A DNA stretch of 64,000 nt from Agrobacterium vitis (GCF_013337045.2 NZ_CP118259.1:3241001-3305000); one strand, 5' to 3'. Counted from the stretch's first letter, positions 48,056-58,546 are shown. Notes: generated from the sequence alone by a model not told the origin. Numbers and translations are program-made.

Positions 48056-48429
48056 GGGGGCCTCCTCCAAAGCCAAATTCTTTACGTCACGCGCAATATT
48101 CCGATCCGGAGGTTTGCAATGAATTGTCATCCGGACATGGACGGAAAATCCTCGGAAATTCCACTCGATTCTGATCGCACTCCTCCCAGGCGCGATTAGA
48201 AAAAAGCCACGGCAGTAAAGCATCTTGCGCATGATGAACAGCAAGATGCGCAAATGTGATCCGTTATATGATAACCGTAGCGTTCAAAAAATCGAAACGC
48301 AACTCTATATCTATCTCTGAAATGCGCGAGAGCCTGTCAGGTTCAGATTGAACCAGACGGTCTCACGCTTCTCTTGTTTTCGTTGGTCTTTTCGGGAAAA
48401 TCGAGTTCCAGTTTATCCAAAGGCAACAT
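48056..48429. other. GH3 upstream region with nested inverted repeats
   Basis: About 375 nt without a gene, less GC-rich than its surroundings. It contains GCATCTTGC (48220-48228) with GCAAGATGC (48241-48249), overlapping TTGCGCAT (48225-48232) with ATGCGCAA (48246-48253), and a near-palindrome CCGTTATATGATAACCG at 48261-48277. These are candidate operators for the GH3 gene (minus strand), 165-222 nt before its start codon. Confidence 0.45.
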
Positions 48430-49092
48430 CTAACCGCGATTGCGGATATCGTCATAGGGAACTTCGAAGACTTTTTCATCGAAATTGACGCCCTGCTGGA
48501 CGTTAAAGATCATCACCGACGTGTCCTTGCCCTGCGCATCGGTCACCGTCCACTGCCGCAGCTCGAAGGTCTTCGGGTCGAACATCAGGGTAATCGTCTG
48601 GTCGCCAAAAATCGACTTATCGCCCAGCACGATGGTGGTCAGATCCTGCTCTTCCTTGACCTGCCGCACCATCTGATGGCCGAGATCGATGCGGTCGGAC
48701 AGAAGCAGGCTCAGCGGCGTTTTCGACAGCGGATAGACATCCCAGGTCTTCATTTTCAGGTTGCCGATTGCCACGTTGCGGCCATCGGAAATCACCCGCA
48801 TCGGCGACGGCTGCTCATAGTTGAAGCGCAGCTTGCCGGGCCGTTCGATATAGAATTTTCCGGCTGTCTGTTCACCGCGTGGGCCAAACTGCACGAACTC
48901 GCCCATCATGGTTTTCACCGAGGCAAAATGATCGGCGATCCTCTGGGCGGCGCTGGCCTGGGCCTGAGCATATGCGGGTGAGACTGTGGCGCCCGTGGCC
49001 GCAACAGCGATCCCCGCAGCCGCCAAGCCGATAAATCCCCGGCGGCCAATCATCCCTGTCATGCCTGCCGGGGCAAACGTCTTCTTCTGCAT
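48430..49092 (-). CDS. lolA: LolA-family outer-membrane lipoprotein carrier-like protein
   Basis: A 220-residue periplasmic protein. The N-terminus has a twin-arginine-like signal (IGRRGFIGLAAAG) and a cleavage site after PAYAQ (about residue 43). The LolA fold is seen in MMGEFVQFGPRGEQTAGKFY, IERPGKLRFNYEQPSPMRVI and the strand FDPKTFELRQWTVTDAQGKD. LolA carries lipoproteins to the outer membrane. AAGGAG is spaced well before the ATG at 49092. It lies about 120 nt after ftsK, the arrangement also seen in enterobacteria. Confidence 0.9.
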   Translation of the reverse strand: MQKKTFAPAGMTGMIGRRGFIGLAAAGIAVAATGATVSPAYAQAQASAAQRIADHFASVKTMMGEFVQFGPRGEQTAGKFYIERPGKLRFNYEQPSPMRVISDGRNVAIGNLKMKTWDVYPLSKTPLSLLLSDRIDLGHQMVRQVKEEQDLTTIVLGDKSIFGDQTITLMFDPKTFELRQWTVTDAQGKDTSVMIFNVQQGVNFDEKVFEVPYDDIRNRG

Positions 49093-49212
49093 TCTTTTCT
49101 CCTTTTGCCCCTGATTCCTATAGCGCAAACCGGGCGCCATGGTGACAAACACCGGATCGTGAACGCCGAAACGCCTTTCAGCGCCTGGACGTTCCACACC
49201 AGCCTGTCGCCA

Positions 49213-51840
49213 TCACCGCTCGATGTCAGCTTCCGTCGGAACGAGGATTTCGCGTTTGCCCGCGTGGTTGGCCGGTCCGATAATGCCTTCCTGCTCCATG
49301 CGCTCAATCAGCGATGCGGCGCGGTTATAGCCGATGCCCAGCCGACGTTGAACGTAAGAGGTTGAGGCTTTCCCATCCCGAAGCACGACGGCGACGGCCT
49401 GGTCGTAAGGATCATCCGATTCGGCCAGATTGCCGGTTCCTGCCGGTCCGCCGCCTTCATCGTCGTCCTCATCAATGGTGACCGCATCAAGATAATCCGG
49501 CGCGCCCTGGGTTTTCAGATAGGCAACGATGTCCTCCACCTCATTATCCGAGACGAAAGGTCCGTGAACACGCTGGATGCGTCCGCCGCCAGCCATGTAG
49601 AGCATATCGCCCATACCCAGCAGCTGTTCGGCGCCCTGCTCTCCCAGAATAGTACGGCTGTCGATCTTCGAGGTGACCTGGAAGGAAATCCGGGTCGGGA
49701 AGTTTGCCTTGATCGTGCCGGTGATCACGTCCACGGATGGACGCTGCGTTGCCATGATGACGTGGATACCCGCCGCGCGCGCCATCTGCGCCAGGCGCTG
49801 CACCGCGCCTTCGATATCCTTGCCCGCCACCATCATCAAGTCGGCCATCTCGTCGATGATAACAACGATATAGGGCATGGGCTGCAAGTCGAAGGTCTCG
49901 GTCTCGTACATGGCCTCGCCGGTCTGCCGGTCAAAGCCGGTCTGCACGGTGCGGGTCAGCACTTCGCCCTTTTCAATGGCCTGCTCGACGCGGCTGTTGA
50001 AGCCGTCGATATTGCGCACGCCGATCTTCGACATCTTCTTGTAGCGCTCTTCCATCTCGCGCACCGTCCACTTCAAGGCGACGACGGCCTTTTTCGGATC
50101 GGTAACGACAGGCGAGAGCAGATGCGGAATGCCGTCATAGATCGACAGTTCCAGCATTTTCGGATCGATCATGATCAACCGGCATTTTTCCGGCGGCAAC
50201 CGGTAAACCAGCGACAGGATCATGGTGTTGATCGCCACCGACTTGCCCGACCCGGTCGTACCGGCCACCAGCAGATGCGGCATCTTGGCGAGGTCGGCAA
50301 TCACAGGTTCACCGCCAATGGTCTTGCCCAGCGCCATCGGCAGCTTGGCTGTCGAACCGTTGAAGTCGCGGCTACCGATCATTTCCCGCAGATAGACCGT
50401 TTCGCGGGTTCTGTTCGGCAATTCGATGCCAATGGCGTTGCGGCCAGGCACGACGGCGACACGGGCGGCAATGGCGCTCATCGAGCGGGCAATATCATCG
50501 GCAAGGCCGATAACGCGGGATGATTTGATCCCTGGCGCTGGTTCCAGCTCGTAAAGTGTGACGACCGGGCCAGGACGCACTTCGATAATGTCGCCCTTGA
50601 CGCCGAAATCCTCAAGCACGCCTTCCAGCGTCCGGGCATTGTGTTCAAGCTGGTCAGCCGACAGGCTGGCATCCTTGGCGACCGCACGTGGTTCGGCCAG
50701 AAGCTGAACCGAGGGCAGTTGAAAACCGCGCGCACCTCTTGGACCAGCAACCGGAGCAGGGCGAGGACGCTCAGCAGGAGCCGCCGCGCGGCGTGCAGAA
50801 GGCTTTGCAGCCCGGTCTTCGTCTTCATCGTCGAATAGGATGTCATCAGCCGAGCGACCACGGGTGCGCAGGTCGAAAGGTGGCTCGTCATGCACGTCGT
50901 CCGGCGACACCGGCGGCGGCGCGATACGGCGGCGGCCCGCACTCCGCTCACCCGGTTCAAAGGACGGATCGGCGCGGTGGTCCGGGCGTCCAGCCTGAAC
51001 CGGCATGACCTCATCATCGTTGAAATCATAGGGCTGGTCGAAATTAGACCGCTCGCGCCTTTGTGGCTTCAGACCGGCGAGACGCCGCATCCGAGCCTGA
51101 CCGGTATACCAGACATGGGCGAGCGCACCGGCAGCCAGCGCGAAAGGCCCGGTACGGTCATCATCGTCTTCATCCTCATCGACGATAGGCACGGCCTTGC
51201 TCTTGCGGGACCCCGCCTGTGAGCTTGCGCGGGCAGCCAGAATTTCCGCTTCGAAATCATCCTCTTCATTGCCGATGATACCAGCGGCAAACAACATCAG
51301 CCACAGCATCGGGGCGATGAAGATCACGCCCAGCACCATGGCAAAGGTTCCGGTCGGATAGGCTCCGACAAACAGTGCGGGAAAGCGCAGGATCATGTCG
51401 CCGATCACTCCGCCGATCCCGTTGGGAATGGGCCAGGTGCCGGGCGGCGGAAAACAGCCGAACACGGCAGCGCCCGCAACCGCCCCGGTGCCCCAGGCGG
51501 CAAGCCGACGAGGCAGGCGGGTGATCTTGCGACCGGAAATCAGCGAAAGCGACCAGGCCAGCACAGGCAACAGCGCCGCGACCGAGGCAAGCCCGAAAAA
51601 CTGCATGGAAAGATCAGCGAACACAGCGCCGGGATAACCGAGAATATTGGTGGGCGCCCTACTGGTCGCATAGGAAAAACTGGGATCGGCAACATTCCAG
51701 GTGGCCAGCGCGGCGATGGCTGCCACCAACCCAAGGAACAGGGCAAATCCAAGCAGAGCCAGGAATTGCCGCATGATGAAACCCATCACGATCATCCGAG
51801 GCGACCGCTCTTCCAATATTGCCAGCGTGCTTCTGCTCAT
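49213..51840 (-). CDS. ftsK: DNA translocase FtsK
   Basis: A septal DNA pump of 875 residues that clears chromosome termini at division. Four to five N-terminal transmembrane helices (about residues 20-190) anchor it; a charged linker (about 195-395; [18 protein letters not shown]) follows. The RecA-like motor has [14 protein letters not shown] and [12 protein letters not shown], and the gamma winged helix ends [21 protein letters not shown] full CtrA box lies about 105 nt upstream, so cell-cycle control is likely. Confidence 0.95.
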   Translation of the reverse strand: MSRSTLAILEERSPRMIVMGFIMRQFLALLGFALFLGLVAAIAALATWNVADPSFSYATSRAPTNILGYPGAVFADLSMQFFGLASVAALLPVLAWSLSLISGRKITRLPRRLAAWGTGAVAGAAVFGCFPPPGTWPIPNGIGGVIGDMILRFPALFVGAYPTGTFAMVLGVIFIAPMLWLMLFAAGIIGNEEDDFEAEILAARASSQAGSRKSKAVPIVDEDEDDDDRTGPFALAAGALAHVWYTGQARMRRLAGLKPQRRERSNFDQPYDFNDDEVMPVQAGRPDHRADPSFEPGERSAGRRRIAPPPVSPDDVHDEPPFDLRTRGRSADDILFDDEDEDRAAKPSARRAAAPAERPRPAPVAGPRGARGFQLPSVQLLAEPRAVAKDASLSADQLEHNARTLEGVLEDFGVKGDIIEVRPGPVVTLYELEPAPGIKSSRVIGLADDIARSMSAIAARVAVVPGRNAIGIELPNRTRETVYLREMIGSRDFNGSTAKLPMALGKTIGGEPVIADLAKMPHLLVAGTTGSGKSVAINTMILSLVYRLPPEKCRLIMIDPKMLELSIYDGIPHLLSPVVTDPKKAVVALKWTVREMEERYKKMSKIGVRNIDGFNSRVEQAIEKGEVLTRTVQTGFDRQTGEAMYETETFDLQPMPYIVVIIDEMADLMMVAGKDIEGAVQRLAQMARAAGIHVIMATQRPSVDVITGTIKANFPTRISFQVTSKIDSRTILGEQGAEQLLGMGDMLYMAGGGRIQRVHGPFVSDNEVEDIVAYLKTQGAPDYLDAVTIDEDDDEGGGPAGTGNLAESDDPYDQAVAVVLRDGKASTSYVQRRLGIGYNRAASLIERMEQEGIIGPANHAGKREILVPTEADIER

Positions 51841-51941
51841 AGGTGTTCGCCTGCCAGTGCAATTTCAACAAAACTTGGAAACCGGATGCGCCGGGCAGGA
51901 CCCGAACCGGCTTGCGAAAGGTGAGATTACCAGAACACGGG

Positions 51942-51956
51942 TTAACGCTCCTTTAA
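51942..51956. promoter_or_regulatory. CtrA box upstream of ftsK
   Basis: TTAA-CGCTCCT-TTAA, an exact match to the CtrA consensus TTAA-N7-TTAA, with the second half extended to TTAACCAT. Its centre is 109 nt before the ftsK start. CtrA is the master cell-cycle regulator of alphaproteobacteria. Confidence 0.65.
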
Positions 51957-52051
51957 CCATGGATAACCCATCCGGTCGAAAGCCCGCCTTGCCAACCTGG
52001 CGCAACCAGCCTTTTGCTGTGATTGTATATAGAGCGCGATTGTCCAGAATC

Positions 52052-52078
52052 AAAAAACCCGGGCACGAGGCCCGGGTT
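52052..52078 (-). terminator. intrinsic terminator of amtB
   Basis: Perfect 9-bp stem AACCCGGGC/GCCCGGGTT (arms 52056-52064 and 52070-52078) with a 5-nt loop, followed on the minus strand by TTTTTT, about 57 nt after the amtB stop. Confidence 0.93.
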
Positions 52079-52134
52079 GGTTTTCTGGTAACGAAGCACC
52101 TTGATCGGCCCCCCTGATTGGGGAGCGACAGAGA

Positions 52135-53493
52135 TCAGGAGTGATAGGCCGCTTCACCGTGAGAGGCGAGGTCGAGACCTTCGCGCTCGGCTTCAACCGG
52201 AACACGCAGACCAACGATGACATCGACGATCTTGTAGAGGATCAAGGAACCGATACCGGTCCACAGGACGGTGATAACCACGGCCTGAAGCTGGACCATG
52301 ACCTGGCCACCCATCGTCTGTTCGCCGACATAGCCGACGCCACCCAGCGAAGCGCTGGCGAAAATGCCGGTGGAAATAGCGCCGAACATGCCGCCAATGC
52401 CATGCACGCCGAACACGTCAGCCGTATCGTCATAGCCGAACTTGTTCTTCACGACAGAGACGAAGAAGTAGCAGAGCGGCGAAACGATCACGCCCATGAC
52501 GATCGCGCCCATCGGGCCGACGATACCAGCGGCAGGCGTGATGGCAACGAGGCCAGCAATCATGCCGGAGGCAGCGCCCAGCATCGAAGCCTTGCCGCGG
52601 GTGAAGGATTCAACCACACACCATGACAGGATGGCCGCAGCCGTAGCAATGAAGGTGTTGACGGTGGCGAGCATCGCACCGCCGGAGGCTTCGAGGTTGG
52701 AGCCGGCATTGAAGCCGAACCAGCCGACCCAGAGCATGGCGGCACCGACATAGGTGAGCGTCATGGAATGCGGGGCCATCATGTCCTTGCCATAACCGGT
52801 ACGCTTGCCGACCAGGATCGCACCAACAAGACCGGCAACGCCAGCATTGATGTGAACGACTGTGCCGCCAGCGAAATCAAGGGCGCCGAGACCGAAGAGA
52901 TAGCCCTTGGCATCCCAGACCATATGGGCGACCGGGAAATAGACGAAGGTGACCCAAAGCAGGCAGAACAGGATCGCAGCCGAGAACTTGATGCGTTCCG
53001 CAAAGGCACCGATGATCAGAGCAGGCGTGATCGCTGCGAAGGTCATCTGGAACAGCATGAAGATATATTCAGGAATGACGACGCCCTTGCTGAAGGTAGC
53101 AGCCGTTGTCGTGGTGTCGACGCCAGCCAGGAACATCTTGGCAAAGCCGCCGAAGAACGGGCTTTCGCCGCCGCCGAAGGCGAAGGAATAGCCATAGATG
53201 ACCCAGACGATCATCACCATCGCGGCGATGACGGTGCACTGCATCAGCACGGACAGCATGTTCTTGGCGCGCACCAGGCCGCCATAGAACAAGCCGAGAC
53301 CCGGAACCGCCATGAACAGAACCAGGATGGTGGACAGGAACATGAAGGCGGTATCGCCCTTATCGGGAACAGGAGCAGCTGCCGCCGCAACGGCTGGCGC
53401 TGCATCCTGCGCAAAGGCGATCGCTGGCGCCATCAAGGCCGCCGATGCAGCCCCGAGGCGCATAGCTTGAGATTTGAATGTGGAAAACGACAT
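52135..53493 (-). CDS. amtB: ammonium transporter AmtB
   Basis: A 452-residue channel with a signal peptide (cleaved after AFAQ, about residue 29) and eleven predicted helices. Typical blocks are GLGLFYGGLVRAKNMLSVLM, FAGGTVVHINAGVAGLVGAI (a pore His) and GVHGIGGMFGAISTGIFA (the second pore His). It takes up ammonium under nitrogen limitation and is blocked by GlnK. It lies 28 nt after glnK on the same strand and should share its nitrogen-regulated promoter. Confidence 0.96.
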   Translation of the reverse strand: MSFSTFKSQAMRLGAASAALMAPAIAFAQDAAPAVAAAAAPVPDKGDTAFMFLSTILVLFMAVPGLGLFYGGLVRAKNMLSVLMQCTVIAAMVMIVWVIYGYSFAFGGGESPFFGGFAKMFLAGVDTTTTAATFSKGVVIPEYIFMLFQMTFAAITPALIIGAFAERIKFSAAILFCLLWVTFVYFPVAHMVWDAKGYLFGLGALDFAGGTVVHINAGVAGLVGAILVGKRTGYGKDMMAPHSMTLTYVGAAMLWVGWFGFNAGSNLEASGGAMLATVNTFIATAAAILSWCVVESFTRGKASMLGAASGMIAGLVAITPAAGIVGPMGAIVMGVIVSPLCYFFVSVVKNKFGYDDTADVFGVHGIGGMFGAISTGIFASASLGGVGYVGEQTMGGQVMVQLQAVVITVLWTGIGSLILYKIVDVIVGLRVPVEAEREGLDLASHGEAAYHS

Positions 53494-53521
53494 CTATATG
53501 AACTCCCCTTGACGGCCGGTC

Positions 53522-53920
<399 letters not shown>

Positions 53921-53950
53921 CTACGACAGGGGGCAGCGACTATCATCCTA

Positions 53951-53970
53951 CATTCAAACCGTGTGCCAAG
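53951..53970 (-). promoter_or_regulatory. sigma-54-like promoter of glnK-amtB
   Basis: On the minus strand: CTTGGCACACGGTTTGAATG, which fits TGGCAC-N5-TTGC except that the -12 GC is GA. It would start transcription about 83 nt before the glnK ATG. Nitrogen-limitation genes commonly use such promoters with NtrC. No clear NtrC site was found. Confidence 0.5.
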
Positions 53971-54090
53971 TTTCAGACGCAAGATAAGATATTGAAATAC
54001 AAGGATTATAATGGAGGGCGCCAAAAAAAAGGCACAGAAACAGACGAAAACACGGCTTTTTTTGTGCAAATTCAAAAAACAGCACAAAAT

Positions 54091-54975
54091 TTAATCATTT
54101 GCCTTTTTCCGAATCAAGCCCTCCTGGGCAACGGAAACAACCAACTGGCCCGTCCGCGTATAAATTGAGCCTCTGGTCATTCCCCGGCCACCCGACGCGC
54201 TGGGGCTGTCCTGGGAATAGAGCAGCCAGTCATCGAGCTTGTCGGGCTGGTGAAACCACATCGCATGGTCAAGGCTGGCAGCCTGGATGCGCTGGTCGAA
54301 AACCGAAGCGCCGTGGGCATAGAGCGCGACATCCAGGAGCGTCATGTCGGAGAGATAGGCCAGCACGGCTGCCTGCAAACGGCGGTCGTCCGGCACCGCA
54401 CCGGTCATGCGCACCCAGATATCGGCCTTTGGTTCCAGCTTGTCCTTTGTCAGATAATGCAGGAAGGAGGTGGGGCGAAATTCCACCGGCCGCTCTCTTG
54501 CCCAATAGGCCCGGATATGGGCGGGGGCTTGCGACAGAAACATTTCGCGAAATTCCCGTTCGCCCATCAACCCTTCCGGTGGCGTCACATTGGGCATGAC
54601 GAGCTGGTGGGAAAAGCCTTCTTCTTCTTGTTGAAAAGAGGCCGACATCGAAAATATCATCTGGCCGTGCTGGATGGCAACGACCCGACGGGTCGAAAAG
54701 CTGGCGCCGTCACGGGTGCGCTCGACCTGATAAAGAATTGGCACCGCCGGATCGCCGGGACGCAGGAAATAGGCGTGCAAGGAGTGAACATAACGCTCGC
54801 CATCGACACAGCGCTGGGCTGCCATCAACGCCTGGGCGATGACCTGGCCGCCGAATACCCTTTGCCACCCGACCTGCGGGCTGGTGCCTCGGAACAAATT
54901 GACTTCCAATGCCTCCAGGTTCAGCGTTTCGATCAGTTTTTCCATCGGTGTGGCGGAATTTTCTGTCTGCGGCAT
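54091..54975 (-). CDS. tesB: acyl-CoA thioesterase II
   Basis: A 294-residue double-hotdog thioesterase. FRGTSPQVGWQRVFGGQVIA opens the first hotdog, HSLHAYFLRPGDPAVPILYQ follows, and the catalytic Asp is in AASLDHAMWFH (about residue 235). Ends with TGQLVVSVAQEGLIRK. It hydrolyses medium- to long-chain acyl-CoA. The ATG at 54975 has GGAGC upstream; a later ATG at 54945 is possible. A 7-bp inverted repeat (TTTGTGC/GCACAAA, 54061-54088) lies just past its stop. It is divergent from the UbiH-type gene. Confidence 0.94.
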   Translation of the reverse strand: MPQTENSATPMEKLIETLNLEALEVNLFRGTSPQVGWQRVFGGQVIAQALMAAQRCVDGERYVHSLHAYFLRPGDPAVPILYQVERTRDGASFSTRRVVAIQHGQMIFSMSASFQQEEEGFSHQLVMPNVTPPEGLMGEREFREMFLSQAPAHIRAYWARERPVEFRPTSFLHYLTKDKLEPKADIWVRMTGAVPDDRRLQAAVLAYLSDMTLLDVALYAHGASVFDQRIQAASLDHAMWFHQPDKLDDWLLYSQDSPSASGGRGMTRGSIYTRTGQLVVSVAQEGLIRKKAND

Positions 54976-55061
54976 TTTGGAAAAGCTCCGGCGGTAGGAA
55001 GTCGGGTCCAAGTGATCTATATAAGACCAGAAGCACGATACAAGCTGTAAGGGAGTAGATG

Positions 55062-56276
55062 ATGGCGGATCTGGTTGTAGTCGGAGGCGGATATGTCGGT
55101 CTCTCGGCGGCGCTCGCCGTCAAGCGCGCCGCGCCGCATCTGGATGTGACGGTAATCGAAGCAGCCCCCGAAGGCCAGTGGCGCAAGGACCCCCGGGCCT
55201 CGGCGGTGATTGCGGCAGCCACCAAAATGCTGGAGGTTTTCGGCGTCTGGAGCACGATCGAGCCGCAATCCCAGCCGATCAACCGGATGATCGTCACCGA
55301 TTCGCGCACCAGCGATCCGGTCCGGCCCGTCTACCTGACCTTTGACGGCGAAGTCGAGGAGGGCAAGCCCTTCGCCTATATGGTTCCCAATGTTGCCATG
55401 GTCGGCGCGCTTCTCGACGCTGCCGGTGAGGCGGGAATTTCCATCCGCCATGGCGTGAAAGCCTCAGGCTTTTCCGTGAACGGCCATAAGGCCGAAGTAG
55501 CACTTTCGGACGGCACAACCCTCAGCTGCCGCCTGGTTGTCGCCTGTGACGGCGTGCGCTCACGCGTCAGGGACATGGCGGGGATCAAGACCGTCACCTG
55601 GGCCTATGGCCAGTCCGGGATTGTCACAACGGTCGAGCATGAGCGTCCACATCAAGGCGTGGCAGAGGAGCATTTCCTGCCCGCTGGCCCGTTTGCCATC
55701 CTGCCCTTGACCGGCAATCGCTCGTCGCTGGTCTGGACCGAGCGCAGCGAGGATGCGGACCGTCTGGTGGCCGAGGACGACCTGATGTTCGAAACCGAAC
55801 TGGAGCGCCGTTTCGGCCACAAACTCGGCGCTATCCGCGCCACCGGCGACCGCCGTGCTTTTCCATTGGGACTGACGCTTGCCCGCTCTTTCATCGGGCC
55901 ACGGCTGGCGCTTGCAGGGGATGCCGCCCATGGTATTCATCCGATTTCCGGCCAGGGCCTCAATCTTGGCTTCAAGGATGTGGCGGCGCTGGCGGAAACA
56001 ATCGTTGATGCCGATCGGCTCGGCCTCGATATCGGCGACATCACGGTTCTGGAACGCTACCAGACCTGGCGCCGCTTCGACACATTCCGCATGGGCGTTA
56101 CCACCGACGTGCTGAACCGGCTGTTTTCCAACGATATTACGCCGGTTAGAATCGCCCGGGATTTCGGGCTGGGCCTGGTGGAACGGCTGCCAAAACTGAA
56201 ACGCTATTTTATTTCCGAGGCGGCAGGAACAGCGGTGAAGGGCAGTCCGAAACTTCTGACCGGTCAGGCGATCTGA
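55062..56276 (+). CDS. UbiH/UbiF/COQ6-family FAD monooxygenase
   Basis: A 404-residue flavoprotein hydroxylase. The N-terminal Rossmann motif is VVGGGYVGLSAALAVK; the second FAD motif is CDGVRSRVRDMAG, and the third is LALAGDAAHGIHPISGQGLN (about residue 285). This group adds hydroxyls to the ubiquinone ring; which position cannot be decided here. AGGGAG is better spaced for the ATG at 55062 than for the one at 55059. The 86-bp gap to tesB must hold divergent promoters. Confidence 0.93.
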   Translation: MADLVVVGGGYVGLSAALAVKRAAPHLDVTVIEAAPEGQWRKDPRASAVIAAATKMLEVFGVWSTIEPQSQPINRMIVTDSRTSDPVRPVYLTFDGEVEEGKPFAYMVPNVAMVGALLDAAGEAGISIRHGVKASGFSVNGHKAEVALSDGTTLSCRLVVACDGVRSRVRDMAGIKTVTWAYGQSGIVTTVEHERPHQGVAEEHFLPAGPFAILPLTGNRSSLVWTERSEDADRLVAEDDLMFETELERRFGHKLGAIRATGDRRAFPLGLTLARSFIGPRLALAGDAAHGIHPISGQGLNLGFKDVAALAETIVDADRLGLDIGDITVLERYQTWRRFDTFRMGVTTDVLNRLFSNDITPVRIARDFGLGLVERLPKLKRYFISEAAGTAVKGSPKLLTGQAI

Positions 56277-56325
56277 CACAGACTGTGACTGGCGACTGGC
56301 CGGGCCAGACCTCCAGACAGCGCCT

Positions 56326-56514
56326 TCAATCTTCGATCTTGCGGGCTTCCGAGACCAGCATGATCGGAATGCCATCGCGGATGGGATAGGCAAGCCTTGC
56401 CTTTTCCGAGACCAGCTCGTTGTTTTCCCGGTTAAGGGTCAAGCGGCCATTGGTCAGCGGGCAGACCAGCAATTCCAGCATTTTCGGATCGACACCGTTC
56501 ATCCGCTGATCCAT
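56326..56514 (-). CDS. Trm112-family small protein (UPF0434)
   Basis: A 62-residue protein. [20 protein letters not shown] and [17 protein letters not shown] are the Trm112/YcaR signature, though only one Cys of the usual zinc pair is present. In eukaryotes the fold activates methyltransferases; the bacterial role is unclear. It ends an operon-like run with the LON-domain, CnoX-like and prolyl-tRNA deacylase genes. Confidence 0.9.
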   Translation of the reverse strand: MDQRMNGVDPKMLELLVCPLTNGRLTLNRENNELVSEKARLAYPIRDGIPIMLVSEARKIED

Positions 56515-56547
56515 GGCTGCACTCCCTCATTCTCTGTCCATTCACCG

Positions 56548-57222
56548 TTATTGTAAAACCGGCTCCACGTCGCCGAAACCGCGTGCCAGATAAATTTCAG
56601 TAATAGCAATCAGCGTTTCCGTGCGGCTATGCAGATCGGTAGCCTCCAGCAAGGCCTGTTTTTCAGCAGGTGTGAAAGGCGACATCATCGACAAAGAATT
56701 GACCAGGGTCAGATTGCTGGCGCGCTGGACGCTTTCCCAATCCGCCTCCAGCTTGTTGGCATCGAGATAGGCCCGGAACACCGCGAGCAACCGCTCCCGA
56801 TCCACGCTGTTTTCCTGGCCTTCAGCCGCGAGATCGGCCATGAAGGGCGAAATTCGCACCGTGCGGAATGGATGAGTGGTTTTCAGCTCGTCACTCATCC
56901 GGAAACGGCAGATGCCGCCCAGCGACAGAATATAGCGGCCATCGCCCGTCTCGGCGAAAGAGGTGATCCGACCGATACATCCCATGCTGCACAGGGCCGG
57001 AATGCCGGTGGCGATCTCATAGGGCTCGGTCAATGCCGGCTGAATCATGCCAATCAGCCGATTGCTGCGCAATGCGGCATCAAACATTTCCAGATAGCGC
57101 GGCTCGAATATATTCAGTGGCAATTGACCACCGGGCAGCAGAAGAGCTCCTGCCAGCGGAAAAACCGGCAATGTTTCCGGAAAATCAGCCGCCGTCAGAT
57201 ATCGCGCATTGCCGACCTGCAT
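56548..57222 (-). CDS. LON substrate-binding domain protein
   Basis: A 224-residue protein with only the N-terminal (LAN) domain of Lon protease: LPVFPLAGALLLPGGQLPLN, then IFEPRYLEMFDAALRSNRLI, and the helical part NLTLVNSLSMMSPFTPAEKQ. No ATPase or protease part follows. Its role is unknown; it may be a substrate adaptor. GGAGGGTGG is spaced well before the ATG at 57222. It lies 33 nt before the Trm112-like gene. Confidence 0.92.
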   Translation of the reverse strand: MQVGNARYLTAADFPETLPVFPLAGALLLPGGQLPLNIFEPRYLEMFDAALRSNRLIGMIQPALTEPYEIATGIPALCSMGCIGRITSFAETGDGRYILSLGGICRFRMSDELKTTHPFRTVRISPFMADLAAEGQENSVDRERLLAVFRAYLDANKLEADWESVQRASNLTLVNSLSMMSPFTPAEKQALLEATDLHSRTETLIAITEIYLARGFGDVEPVLQ

Positions 57223-57399
57223 TCCACCCTCCTGAAAGAGCACCGAGCCAATGCCCTGCCGCTCTTTAATTCCTTATAATGTGGCATGCGCCCGGCAAAT
57301 CTCAAGGTGCGCCTGCCACAGAACACAACTTCTGCCCGCCTGAGCATATAGGGATCAGCCCTTGACCAGGGCTCGTCCCATTCTCTGCCTTCGAGCCCG

Positions 57400-58398
57400 T
57401 TACGAAAACAGGATCGAAGACAGCTTACGTCGAGCCTGAATAGTGGCTGGGTCCTTCGGACCCCAGACCTCGAAAAATTCAACCAGTTGGCGGCGAGCGC
57501 CATCGTCGTCGAAGGTCCGGTCTTTTTTCATGATCAACAGCAGATGATCAGCTGCGTCCTCGCGCTTGCCCTCGACATTGCGGATCTTGGCGAGCTTCAG
57601 CCGCGCCTCGTGATCGTCAGGGTTAAGCGACAGCTGCTGCTCCAGCGCTACCGGATCACCCAGTTTGCGGGCCTCTTCGATTTGCTCCAGCTTTTTGGCC
57701 ACGGCCTGGATTTCTGCGGCCTTGGCCAATTCTTCAGGCAAGCCATCGACAATCTGGCGCACCCGTTCATGCTGGTTGAGGGCCAGCATGCATTCGGCAA
57801 TGCCGGCAACCGCCTTGGCATTTTCCGGATCGGCCTGCATGACCGCCGCATAGAGCTGGGCCGCACCGTCGAAATCGCCGCCATCATAAAGACCCTTGGC
57901 CTCTTCCAGCACAGCTTCGATTTCCGCCGCCTGATCGGCACCGCCGTCCGGGCCACCGAGCTTGTCGATGAACTGCTTGACCTGACTTTCCGGCAGCGCA
58001 CCCATGAACCCATCGGCAGGACGGCCATCGACAAAGGCGACGACGGCAGGAATGGACTGGATACCTAGCTGACCGGCAATAGCCGGATGGTCGTCGATAT
58101 TCATCTTGACCAGCTTGACCTTGCCCTTGGCCTCATTGACCGCCTTTTCAATGATCGGCGTCAACTGACGGCAAGGGCCGCACCAGGGCGCCCAGAAATC
58201 CACCAGGACCGGCTGGCGGCGGGACTCTTCAAGCACATCCTTGGCAAAGCCCTGGGTGGTCGTATCCTTGATCAGACCACCTACGGGCGCTGCTCCTGCA
58301 GACGCCGGTGCTGCCGCAGCAGGCGTCGTGCCGAATTGCGCATTCGCCGTCATCTGCCCGCCATAAGAGCCGCCGTAAGGGTTACCAGAATTGCTCAT
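57400..58398 (-). CDS. CnoX-like thioredoxin-TPR protein
   Basis: A 332-residue protein. A Gly/Tyr/Asn/Ala-rich N-terminus (1-45) precedes a thioredoxin domain with VDFWAPWCGPCRQLTPIIEK (CGPC, about residue 73), then TPR-like helices (about 155-332; GIAECMLALNQHERVRQIVD). This is the CnoX/YbbN layout, a holdase that protects proteins from bleach-type oxidation and hands them to GroEL. The ATG at 58398 has GGGAG six bases upstream; ATG 58404 is too close. Confidence 0.9.
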   Translation of the reverse strand: MSNSGNPYGGSYGGQMTANAQFGTTPAAAAPASAGAAPVGGLIKDTTTQGFAKDVLEESRRQPVLVDFWAPWCGPCRQLTPIIEKAVNEAKGKVKLVKMNIDDHPAIAGQLGIQSIPAVVAFVDGRPADGFMGALPESQVKQFIDKLGGPDGGADQAAEIEAVLEEAKGLYDGGDFDGAAQLYAAVMQADPENAKAVAGIAECMLALNQHERVRQIVDGLPEELAKAAEIQAVAKKLEQIEEARKLGDPVALEQQLSLNPDDHEARLKLAKIRNVEGKREDAADHLLLIMKKDRTFDDDGARRQLVEFFEVWGPKDPATIQARRKLSSILFS

Positions 58399-58546
58399 CA
58401 CCATCTCCCGCCTGTTCCTGACAGCCCGGGCGCTTTGCAAACGCATTCCAGGTGCCGCCTTATTTCCACCGTCCGCAAGTTCCGTTTCATACCGCAACAG
58501 AGATCGAGCACGATATCTCAGCCCTTGTCCCGGCCACATGATCTTT

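Noticed and set aside
54061..54088. TTTGTGC/GCACAAA inverted repeat as an NtrC site or tesB terminator
   Set aside because: NtrC sites have the opposite half-site order (GCAC...GTGC), and no T-run follows on either strand at the right place.
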